Positions 11,272 to 21,034 of a DNA stretch of 64,000 nucleotides are shown here, in pieces. The DNA is from Psilocybe azurescens (Eukaryota > Basidiomycota > Agaricomycetes > Agaricales > Agrocybaceae). The translations under genes and the position numbers were made by a program. Every line of letters starts with the position of its first letter. Position 1 is the stretch's first letter. The stretch covers positions 1-64,000 of the forward strand of contig JAJIRX010000196.1 of assembly GCA_023853785.1 (NCBI GenBank). The letters run 5' to 3'. The notes below the pieces were generated by a model, which saw only the letters and a list, made by a program, of their open reading frames with translations, had not been told where the DNA came from and searched no databases.

Positions 11272-11723
11272 TGTCAGGGCAACACTAAAATCAGTGTGAC
11301 AAGGCCACCAACAAAGACAAGCAAGAGAGTAAGAGCAGAGGATGAGGAGAGAGCAGAGGATAGACTTATGAGGAATCAATGATCGAAAGGTTCACACCAA
11401 TGATAGTGGAAATCCTAAGAGATTGAAGCTGGGGATCTATCTACAAAACATGCAGTACTTATACTACTCTAGAGGTGACTTACTAAGTAAGATTCCATGA
11501 TGAGTAATAAGAAGGATCATGATGAGTAATGAAGAAAGCAATGATGAGTAAGGATGAGTAATAAACAAAATCATGATGAGTAATGGAAAAGAGTAGTGAT
11601 GGAAGCTTCTGGAATAATCAAGATATCAAAAAGATAAAAGATATGATAAAAGACAAATGATAAGATAAAAGATAAAAGATAATCATGAGATCAAAATAGA
11701 AGTAAATAAAAGGAACCCTGACA
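11272..11723 (-). repeat. 5' LTR of the Gypsy element
   Basis: 452 bp, TGTCAGGG...CCCTGACA, nearly identical to 2942-3394. As the element is on the minus strand this LTR drives transcription leftwards. Confidence 0.95.
11458..11463 (-). promoter_or_regulatory. TATA box of the 5' LTR
   Basis: Minus strand TATAAG begins 33 nt upstream of the 11-mer AGCTTCAATCT (11430-11420). That spacing predicts transcription starting at or near the 11-mer, as the self-priming model requires. Confidence 0.55.
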
Positions 11724-11728
11724 GTAAG
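11724..11728. repeat. Target-site duplication GTAAG, right copy
   Basis: Exact partner of 2937-2941. Confidence 0.9.
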
Positions 11729-11765
11729 AAAAGATATGCAAAAAGGCAAAGTCAATTTGAACCTA

Positions 11766-11950
11766 GACAATGGCACAGGTTCGGGTATTCTGTATGGGTT
11801 AATAGCCGGATATAGAGCAGATACAATTACAGATAAAAAATTCTGTCTATCCCCTTCAAAATGAGTCCAAAAACATAATTTTTGAACCAAAACTGAGTAA
11901 GTTACAGCTAATTTTGTGCAATATATTAAAATAGGCCATATCTCAGTCAT
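11766..11950 (+). repeat. Diverged dispersed repeat, copy 1
   Basis: Shares with 12443-12630 the ordered motifs GGCA(C/T)(A/G)GGTTC, GTATGGGTTAATA, ATTACAGATAAAAA, AGTCCAAAA.CATAATTTTT, AAAACTGAGT and ATTAAAATAGGCCATA. The copies are clearly diverged. No coding frame is shared, so it is probably an old non-coding repeat. Confidence 0.75.
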
Positions 11951-12338
11951 TTCTGGCCCAATTTGGCTGTTTTTGAACTCTTTTGATTGGTAAACATGCA
12001 CAGATTGTGGGTATGGTATTAAACAGGCTGGATATGGATAATAGGGCCAATATGCATAGGAATACACATGCTGTTGCCCTTGAAAGCAAATAAATAATGT
12101 AAATCACATGACATTCTCCATTTGTGCTTTTGTTTACTTACTCCATTCCTGGTGAAGTGAACTCCTTTCAACATTCCACCACCCACCACATTCTCACATC
12201 CTTGTTTAGAGCTTGGATAACTAAAAGATATGTACTACCACATTCTTCTCACCAAGCACTGTTGCTATAACTCACTCTGCTTTTAGTACAACTTAAACAA
12301 GATGGGATGCATTTTGGTTGTGACAGTATTTCTAAAGA

Positions 12339-12384
12339 GATGTGACCAAATCTATGAGACATGTCTCATAGATTTGGTCACATC
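12339..12384. repeat. 46-bp perfect palindrome
   Basis: Arms 12339-12361 and 12362-12384 are perfect reverse complements (23 nt each, GATGTGACCAAATC...GATTTGGTCACATC) with no spacer. It lies between the two diverged repeat copies in otherwise non-coding DNA. Confidence 0.9.
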
Positions 12385-12442
12385 ACTTTTCATAAATTTT
12401 CCCATGCATCATGTGAAAGGTTGAACTTCTGTGATTTGTAGG

Positions 12443-12630
12443 CAACGGCATGGGTTCAGGTATTGTGTATGGGTTAATAACTGGTTATTGTGCAAATAAA
12501 ATTACAGATAAAAATTATCCTACCTGTCACCTTCAAAAAAAGTCCAAAAGCATAATTTTTAAGCTAAAACTGAGTGAATTATGGCCAATTGTATACAATG
12601 CATTAAAATAGGCCATACAGTGACTCAAAA
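12443..12630 (+). repeat. Diverged dispersed repeat, copy 2
   Basis: Same orientation as the copy at 11766-11950; see there for the shared motifs. Confidence 0.75.
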
Positions 12631-12773
12631 ACTGTCCAGATGTTTTTGAAATTGAACTTAAACTGACTATAACAACATGTGATCTTAATGAAATCATATG
12701 ATTTAAAATGTACTAGAAAGCCTTGGATCACAGCTTTCAGTAAATATAACATATGTTTGCATTTGTTTGGTTC

Positions 12774-12860
12774 ATCTGCTCTCTCTTCATCCTCTGCTCT
12801 TACTCTCTTGCTTGTCTTTGTTGATGGCCTTGTCACACTGATTTTAGTGTTGCCCTGACA
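12774..12860 (+). repeat. Truncated LTR of the same Gypsy family, opposite orientation
   Basis: The last ~85 nt of the LTR (…CTTGTCACACTGATTTTAGTG…GCCCTGACA) occur here on the plus strand, ending at 12860, with a few substitutions. The rest of the LTR is missing, so it is a remnant of an older insertion. Confidence 0.85.
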
Positions 12861-13777
12861 CTCTGCATTCTCTGGTCAGAGCCTCACAAGCATGCTGAAC
12901 TGCTCCTGGTATTGTTCCAAATGATCCTTTGCCATATAAATGGCACTATGAGTGATGCAAAGTGATTACACAGTGTGGTAACTACTCACCATGATTCAAA
13001 ATTGTTACATCTTTATTGGTAAAAAAGTTCTCTACAGTCACAGCTGTAGTGTCATACCTTAAATTCTTGAGATATGGCCAGAGGAGATTTGATATATATC
13101 TCTACACAGTAGACAAAGAAATGAAGAAAGATAAGAGCATGAGCCCAACCATTTAAGTTAATTGTCACAGGGTCTGTGGCCTGACATTCCACTGGCTTAT
13201 TCTGGTTGTGTTGGGAAGTGTCATTTAGGGCCTGTTCAGCTAGCAACACTCCACAGAGTATGTCTGCCAAAATCAGGGCCTAAGCCAAAATTGATGGCTT
13301 GAGCCAAATCCAAGTGTTGCTGCCTAGCAAAGAGCATTTGGCTGCATCCTGTCTTGTTTAAGTCTGTAACATTGCTTGCCACATCATTCTGTAATCCTTT
13401 CATTCCCAGTTATCAACATATCTCTTTCAACTTCACTGTTTATCTCTAGCTCATTATCCCAACTTACACTTGTTTAATTTCTCAATACTGTTTCTCTATA
13501 TTATCTGTTAATACAACCCAAAAAATCTGATTTAAAGACTGAAAATAAGGCCAAAACATTGTCACTTCAATGTATTTGGACTGGTACAGATGATGTTATT
13601 TTGGTCAAAATTATTTATTTTATCATCACCAAATCTAATCTAATTGCTGTGACCAAGCATGACCATGCCCCAAAAACCGTAGGAGTCCGACCAAATGCAA
13701 GCTCCATCAGAGCTGGGACCAGCCCGCTTAGGCCCCACAGCGCTTGCTAGCCAAACGGGCCCTTATAAGCTCACATG
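12861..13777. other. Non-coding stretch, no gene recognised
   Basis: Several short open frames exist on both strands but none shows family motifs or splice structure. Confidence 0.4.
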
Positions 13778-13955
13778 TGTAATGTTTCTGCCTAAAATGG
13801 AACATTCCGGAATTGCACATGGCACAACTGTTGGACTATCTGTCCCGAGATAAGTCTGAACCAAGTCAGGCTTTGACGTTACACCCGTTACGCCAGTACA
13901 TGTTTCCTGGGGCGGCCATGGACTTATATGGTAGCGGGAAACTCAGCCGCTACAA
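13778..13955 (+). repeat. Left arm of a ~180-bp inverted repeat
   Basis: Reads GTTTCTGCCTAAAATGGAAC, then CTATCTGTCCCGAGATAAG, then CATGTTTCCTGGGGCGGCC and GGACTTATATGG. The reverse complement of 17512-17710 gives the same order with a handful of substitutions. This arm lacks about 15 nt that the right arm has. Confidence 0.85.
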
Positions 13956-15383
13956 CATGTCCGCCGTTATTTGTTGCTGTTAAGCCTGCATAGCATTTCT
14001 ATGACCACCCATCAAAAGGCTCCGAATCGAAGACGATTACATCGCTATTCAATATATCCTTAGGAGAATCGTGATGTGCCGTTAGAGTTCATGAAACACA
14101 GTTAATGTATCTATTTGTGGGGACTGAGAAGGTGAGAATTATGATTATCAAATTGAATTTCGTCCATTATGGGGACAGCATTTGGGACCAGGTATCACTG
14201 GGACCCGGTAACATGTAGTACGTGCTATTGCGAGGTCCGTGCATATCGCGTAGGCGTCCCTCTTTACCTCACACAGACATCTCTGGCGAGGCGCTTCAAG
14301 TTCTGAAGCCCCTTCCACACGTACGTGAACCTGTTCGCCGTCCGGATTCAACACTTCCAACTGTCTAGCCCCCGAACTGAAGCGCTCAAGACAAGTTTAG
14401 TTGACATCCATCTGTGCCAAATAGGAAAATCACATATTTATACCAATATCATTATGCTCGCATGAAGAGATACTAGTATAGTTGGAGTTTGCAGATCAAA
14501 ATATAGTTACGGCCCCCAAATCATTCCCTCATGAATCTTCTCCATGATACTAACTGGTGCATTGCTTGTCCCTCCTGCTTCTCATCCGGATCCATTGCTC
14601 ATTTGACAATTTGGGCGCCTCCACCACTGATATCTCCAGTACAGAAATTCATGAGCGCTGATTCCTGTCTTATGCTATGACGGTTCTCAGCCTGATGTAC
14701 GTCACGATCCTTCATCTCTCTCTCCTGATTTTTTGCCCCCGAGGGAAGCGGCTTCTGGCATCCATGTATATTTTCGGTTTACCGGTCAAAAGCTACTCCC
14801 GGCATGAAAATTCAGATCAGACTAAAACCGGGCATCTAACAAAGATAGTACTTAGATGAGGTTGAACAAATAGTATCATGTTATAATAGAAGGCTTTTCA
14901 CGGCGAAAGCAATCTCATGAGGAGGCTCAAATTGGACGTACTGCCACACAAAATGGTTGAAATGGTTGAACGGCAACCTTCTTGGATGTAACGTATCAGA
15001 CTCGGAGTAACAGAGTAGCCACTATGCAGGGCAAGACCACGAAAACACTTGCGGCTACAGGAAAGCCATAGGTTCAGATGTCCTTCAACTGAGTTTGCAG
15101 ATATGCTGGGACTTACTAGGTGGAGACATTGTGTCATGCTTTGTTCTGGGATGTTCTTGGGTCTAATTTTGTGGCTATTTGGAGAGCCATTTGGAGATAG
15201 CCTATATTAAACCGTCCGAGAAACACGTCCCACATCTTGCAAATTTCTAACTCGGCGAAGACGTGAACCAGCAGGCATCAAGAAATCAGTTCTTGTTGTC
15301 TGAAATTAGACACAATCTGTGTATCTTTGGGTACAAAAGGTCAACATCAGTGAGTTCTGTGTAATTGACGACTTCACACTGAC
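13956..15383. other. Non-coding stretch between inverted repeat and DUF6534 gene
   Basis: No supported gene. Minus-strand open frames at 14148-14360 and 14898-15137 have no recognisable motif and are not backed by splice signals. Confidence 0.4.
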
Positions 15384-17372
15384 ATGGGAAGCCCTCTCGA
15401 TTCATCATTTGGCATCTGGCTCGTAAGTATATGGCTGCAGTCCCTGTATGTCCGAAGACATCATCCAAGCTACCTGCTGTTGCTAATGTGTAGTAATCAG
15501 TCTTCAAGGGTGCGCCATGTTACAGGTCTGGCTGTATTTTCATTGGTACAAAAAGGACCACTGGGGAATCAAAGCTATGGAGAGTTAATTACTGTTTTAA
15601 ACAACCTTATCTGACCAAAAAGTTGTTGGAATGAACAGGTTATCGCACTATTGTACGTCCATATCCATTATCTATGGTTGTGCACTGTGGTTATACGTAT
15701 TGTATTACAGTGTCATAGAAACATTTCAAGCAGTATTGTTCTTTCATATTACCTATTTCTACCTCATCAACGGCTTTGGCGATTTTGAAGGCCTTGAAAC
15801 CATTTATTGGCGAGTCATTTTGCTGTATTCACCTTGCTCAACTGACATAATCATCGTATCGTATCTTCTAGGCAGGACTCGGTAGGTCTCAAGGGCTTGA
15901 ATTATGATACTGGTATTGACATCGACGTCTCACTTAGGTCCAGCTTCTTGGCACGGTACGGTCTATCTCTTTCCCGCAAGAGGAGACTAACTTTCCTATT
16001 GTAGTTCCTCTCTGCGTTCATTGTTCAAATGTGGGTCGCGTATTCTCCTTTCAATCGTGTCTTCGATTAATCGACCGATCTAGATATTTCGGGTACTGTA
16101 TCTATGTCTGTGAGATATTATTCTTCAGCCCCATTGGTCCCCCCTGCTCTAATATTTTTGTCTACTAGTGGACCATAACAACAAGATTCTCCCTGGAATT
16201 ATTGTATGTTACGGATATTCACTGGGTAATCGCATTCTAATGGAGTTGCAGGTCGTGCTGGCTCTAGCACAGATCGGTTCGTAATATTGCTGTGTCTACG
16301 AGTCGGAATCTCTGAAATATCTTGGATGGAAAACTTAGGTTCTGGCTTGGGTAAGTAGCGTTGTTCTGTATCGCAATCCTGCCAATGTCAATAACTTCGA
16401 TTGACCTCTTCCTTCTCAGGCCAGGTTATCATCACGTATGTTAACCATTTCACAATTTTAACATGACATTTCAAATAGTTGATCGCAATTTACCCCAGCA
16501 CTCGCCTTGGGTCGTTTGCGAACTTGGATGACACCAAGGTAATTATATCTTACTAGTATTCCAGAAGTAGCATGCATCAATAATCCCCGTGCAGCCGACA
16601 TCAACCTTGCAGGCCGCTTCCGCCTTTCTCTGCGACATTACGATAACTGGCACTCTCGTTCTAAGACTGTCGAAACACAAGAGCAGCATAAAATCGTATG
16701 TTAATCCTTCAACCTCTAATCATGCTCTTCGCTTACTCCTCTCATTAAAAGGACTAACAGTATTCTGACTACCCTTATCATCAATGCTGTCAACCGCGGA
16801 GTACTAACCTCGACCTGTGCTTTAGTTTATATAATTCTTGTAAGTCCCATCTATTATTTAATTTATGACTTTTTGAGCACTCACTCCAAAGCTAGTTCTT
16901 TGCGCTTCCGGGTACACTCTACTTCTTCTTACCCCTCGAGCTGAGCGGAAAATGTTGGTGATTTTACATTTTACAGCATTCCAGAAACTAAACTAACCGA
17001 CGTCTCCAGTATATATGAACAGCGCATTGGCAACGTATGGTTCTCTTTGATCGCTTGTCCTCATGAACTCATTCACATTTCAATAGGCTCAATTCACGCC
17101 ACCACACCGTGGAGAAGGCTCATTCAAGCGATGCCATGGAGTTGAATTTCACTTCCATGGGCAGGGTCCCAAGCAACACTGGTGTTGAAGAGGGTCATGT
17201 TCGCATCCTGGTCACCACGCATGTTAGCGAACGCGAACTTGACGTAATTATTTTATCTCGTTATGCTTTCCCTAGTCTTATCGCTATCTACAGCCCAATT
17301 ACAAGACTTCGACCTTTACCGATGGAATGCTCTAGAAGGTCAAGTATTAATTTACAGAGAATATCTGTCTAG
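15384..17372 (+). CDS. DUF6534-type multi-pass membrane protein (many short exons)
   Basis: Not one continuous frame: about ten short exons are separated by GT-AG introns of about 45-100 nt. Pieces in order are MGSPLDSSFGIWLVS (15384), WLYFHWYKKDHWGIKAM (about 15528-15580), VIETFQAVLFFHITYFYLIN then GFGDFEGLETIYW (about 15712-15810), VQLLGT (15939), FLSAFIVQM (16005), YFGYCIYV (16086), PTSTLQAASAFLCDITITG (16593-16660), NSILTTLIINAVNRGVLTS (16757-16815), LPGTLYFFLPLELSG (about 16908) and YMNSALATLNSRH (17010, 17090). This is the order of helices in the DUF6534 family, which is greatly expanded in mushrooms and of unknown function (about seven helices, cytosolic tail). The hydrophilic tail after 17100 is poorly conserved and its true stop may precede 17372. 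The gene lies between the arms of an inverted repeat. Confidence 0.75.
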
Positions 17373-17511
17373 GCCCGAATCCAGTCTACCTACACATAAT
17401 TGGATCACCAAAACATTACTTGGCTTGCTTTACCAACACATTATCTTATACACGGTGCTTACATAATAATGCAATCAAGGAATATTCATATGAGGGTAGA
17501 CGGAGTTTAAA

Positions 17512-17710
17512 TGTAGCGGTCTGGGTTTCCCGCTGCCATATAAGTCCACGGCCGCCCCAGGAAACATGTACTGGAGTAACGGGTGTGACGATCTGAGAGT
17601 TGTAACGTCGAAGCCTGACTTGGTTCAGACTTATCTCGGGACAGATAGTCCAACGGTTGTGCCGTGTGCAATTCCGGCATGTTCCATTTTAGGCAGAAAC
17701 GTTACATTAA
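17512..17710 (-). repeat. Right arm of the ~180-bp inverted repeat
   Basis: Reverse complement of 13778-13955 with scattered substitutions and an extra ~15 nt near 17590-17605. The arms enclose about 3.5 kb including the whole DUF6534 gene. Confidence 0.85.
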
Positions 17711-18159
17711 ATAACCCGTGTACAAATGACATTGATGGGACACCTCAATGCGGATGCAACCCGTTTTCGGACAGAATAGGCTGGATAGAGACGTCCTTAC
17801 GAACAATTATGTAGCTCTTTCACATTCAGTATTGCCACCATAATAATAGGATCATTTTTGAGCTCAAAATTCGGACTTGCAGCTTGAATTTGAATATTGA
17901 ATATTGAATACTAATAAAGGCGGGATAATGGTAGCACGGGGTTTTTCCCAGGACTTCTGCCGGGTCCGCACCTCCCAGTTATTTCTCATCTTCAACCTTG
18001 TCACATTCTTTCCACTTTCTATTCCACCTCTATTCCTCTCTTTGAACTCCTTTCATTCCATAGAAGCGACAGGACAGAACAGAAGAACGAATTGGGTACA
18101 AGTTGGGGGGCAGAAAGTGTACAACGGATCATAGGCCACACCGACAGCGATAAATTAGA
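17711..18159. other. Intergenic region upstream of the CUE1-like gene
   Basis: No gene seen. Presumably holds the promoter of the CUE-domain gene; pyrimidine-rich blocks at 17980-18060 are typical of basidiomycete promoters. Confidence 0.35.
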
Positions 18160-19633
18160 ATGGGCGAAGTCGTGAATGTTCTGGTCGCGTTCGCTGTCAT
18201 CGTATTCCCTGTTCAGATGGGCCACTTCATGTGCGTGTATCTGAGTTTTTCCATCTTGTTATTCTTTGGCTGCTTTGGAGCGGCATTGGTACAACAGAGT
18301 TAGGACTCAGCGCTAGCATGTCCTAGCCACGCAACACCACATCCAATGCCGAAACGCGAAGCACTGAACGCTAGTTGCTAACTTGGGCTCTTTATTTTAT
18401 TCACTCTTATAGCCAATGACTCTCCTGAACAGCGAACAGCTATAACGGCTCTAGGATTCAGACCCAAGAACGTCACCCAGGATATGGTTCGTTGAATCTT
18501 TCTGTCAACAGTCCATGAACGATCGATTTGCTGACTCTGAAACCCACATCTCTGTCATTTCTGTTACTTGGAATAGATTACAACGATATCGCATATGTTT
18601 CCGGATATTCCAGCGTACGTTCCACCTCTCTCATTCCTATCCAATCCTCCGTTTTATTTACTCGTTTCCTTGACCTCTTCCTGCTTACTCCCTCTCTTTC
18701 GAACCAACAGAGACAACATACGGTATGACCTCCTTCGAACAGGCAGCGTCGAGCAGACCACCAATAAGATCCTAGAACGCGGTTTCCTAGACGCGGTACG
18801 TCATCGTCCTATCACTCAAGTGGTGAAGTGCAAGCACACGATGCTTGGCGCGTAGCCATTGAATTGTCCAGTCACAAGAAAGCATAACTCATTATTTTCT
18901 TTTTATGTGTTACTGCTCACCTCACTGTGTTACCTTTCACCGCTTTGATGACCTTTGTTGTCATATTCTTCCTCTTCCTTCCCCCATCACTCCTTTGCAT
19001 GTTATGGCTCTTTCGCCACTACTCTGTCGCTCTTTCATACCCTTGTTTAACTATCTCCCTGCACAACCAATGCAACAGCCACCACCCGCATACCATACCC
19101 TTTACCCTCAAAATCCCACCGCTGCCCCTGTCTCCGGCCCCACCACCAACAACAACACTAGCAACTCGAACACTGGCACAGGCTCGGGCTTCGCGTCGGG
19201 ATCGACGCAAAGAAACCAGCCCCGTCGCTTATCGCCCGATACAACCTTCAAGACCTCGTCCAAGAGAACGGAAACGGGAAGGAGAAAGGGAAAGCAGTGG
19301 CGGTGGCTTCAACAGATGGTCCCGGGCAGGACCTTGATGACCCGTTCAAGGCGGGCGGCAAAGCAGTATGGGAGGACACTCCGGAAAAGCGGGAGGAGAG
19401 TCTGAGGAAGAGAAAGGCGCAGATGGTGTTGGCTGCTAGACAGTACGTCTCATTTCCGTTTTTTTCTTATCAATTTGATTTTCGTTTTGGTCTTGGTCTC
19501 TATTTGACCTTCTTCAATTCGCAAATTTCTGGTCTCTGTTGTTGCTTTACTTGGGTTCTCATATTGCACTTGCAGACGATTCTTGAGCCAACAACAAAAG
19601 GAGAAGGAGGCGGCGGCTGATAAGGCGTCGTAA
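18160..19633 (+). CDS. CUE1: CUE-domain ER membrane protein, CUE1-like
   Basis: Exon 1 (from ATG 18160) encodes MGEVVNVLVAFAVIVF, a single N-terminal membrane anchor. Later exons give DSPEQRTAITALGFRPKNV (about 18415-18483), ITTISHMFPDIPA (18577-18614), DNIRYDLLRTGSVEQTTNK and ILERGFLDA (18711-18797), then PPPAYHTLYP (from 19082). The MFP and LL motifs mark a CUE ubiquitin-binding domain. In yeast Cue1 the homologous protein recruits and activates Ubc7 at the ER membrane for ER-associated degradation. The conserved C-terminus (DDPFKAGGKAVWEDTPEKR, then RKAQMVLAARQ, RFLSQQQKEKEAA, stop 19631-19633) lies in another frame that joins cleanly if one C is added to the C4 run at 19220-19223. The last intron is about 19442-19575. 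The exon 1 end is uncertain. Confidence 0.85.
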
Positions 19634-21034
19634 CATGGACATGGCATAAGATGGCATAAGTCGTCAAATCATCTCCTGCTGCATCCCATCATGTGATTCT
19701 ATAGGATGTAACACTTTAGTAACCCCACCTCGTCAATTCCTTCTCAGTTTGTCTTCATTCAGTATCCAACAACTCATTAATGGCCGATATGGACACTTGC
19801 GGTATTCGAACGATGGCATGTTTTTCTAGCGCTTCCGGACTTTCAGAGCCGAAAAAATTCTCATTTATATATATGCAGTGGCAGTCCTTCTGCTGAACAT
19901 CTGGACAGTGTTTGTGCGTTTACATATCAAGGACGCTTTCTTTCTAATACGTCTTCGCTATTTCTCGGGGTCAAGCTATTAAAAGGACGCGTTGGGTGGA
20001 ATACCCTCTCACCCGGAGCCGGTCGGATTTCAACATTTCTGACTGTATAGCCTCGAGCTCGTTTCCCATACTTCGAACAAACCCACACCCACACCGATAC
20101 CGGAACTCCAGATTTTCGAGTCTCGGGATTTGTATGAATGCACCAAGTAGCCCATAGTTCTAAAACATCCAGTAATTGGGAATGGGTATATATCCCGTAT
20201 TTTCTCCGGTAGGGTTTCGAGCATGCTGAATGCCGGGATATTGATTATGGACCAATTATCTTCTGGGTTGTCAGACTACATATAAGTGAAAGATGATATC
20301 TCTGGGGTCGAGAAACGAAAACGCACAAGTGTCAAGAGCTAGCAACATGTTTCCGAGATTTTTGGTCTCGCCTGCCGCAAGAAGTTACGTTGAGAAACTG
20401 GTGGGTATGTAACATATGACAAGACTTCAGAACGCCTTAACCGAAGTTTGAACTGTGTTTTCACTTCAAATCTACGTCACTGAGTGTTTCTGTGTCAAAC
20501 GACGAGAAAGAAAAGGACCACGCGAAGAACATTGAAACTTAGAGAAACGAAAAAGAGGAATCGTAGATCTCTCCTGGACTCGAGCCTATACTTGGCCTAG
20601 TATACAAAAAGGCGAACTACTAAGTCAAAATATTAAACGTTTAAAAAACGACGGGGATATAAAGTGAAAGTGGGAATGCATTGGGGATGGGAACGATAGA
20701 CAGGTATAAAAGGAAAGAAAAGAAAGTGGATACAGATTCATTCATGTATGCAGAAAGGAAGAGGAGGAGCGGCCGAGGGTAACAAAAGAAAAGAGATGAT
20801 GATGTGTGATGGGGTAACTTATGATTGAAACAATGACTTTCATTTTTACTTATCTTGGAAAAAAAATATGGATATGTGCTGAAGCTAATGATTTGACGAT
20901 GTTGTAGAGAAAAAAAAGAAATGGAGGGGAGGGTGCGCTGGAAAAAGATAGAGGGATCGAAGGGGTGAAAATACCGTCCACGGAGAAGGAAGAAAACGAA
21001 GAAGGGGATAAAAACATGAGAGGTTGTCGTTGTC
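19634..21034. other. Convergent intergenic region, no gene seen
   Basis: Lies between the 3' ends of the CUE1-like gene (plus) and the serine-rich gene (minus). Contains only short open frames without motifs. Confidence 0.45.

Larger units (their letters stand above)
2942..11723 (-). mobile_element. Full-length Ty3/Gypsy chromovirus LTR retrotransposon (about 8.8 kb, minus strand)
   Basis: Two direct LTRs (2942-3394 and 11272-11723) begin TGTCAGGG and end CCCTGACA and are flanked by a perfect GTAAG duplication. Between them, on the minus strand, lie gag with a CCHC zinc knuckle, aspartic protease (DSGATG), reverse transcriptase (VYMDD), RNase H, integrase (HHCC plus D,D,E) and a C-terminal chromodomain. 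This order defines a chromovirus of the Ty3/Gypsy superfamily. The LTRs differ by only two substitutions and one 1-nt indel, so the insertion is recent, yet the coding frames are interrupted many times, mostly by single bases missing from homopolymers. The 3' non-coding part (3395-5857) is unusually long at about 2.4 kb. Confidence 0.95.

Noticed and set aside
14148..14360. Minus-strand open frame of about 70 residues
   Set aside because: No motif, no splice support, and no match to any family I know; probably chance.
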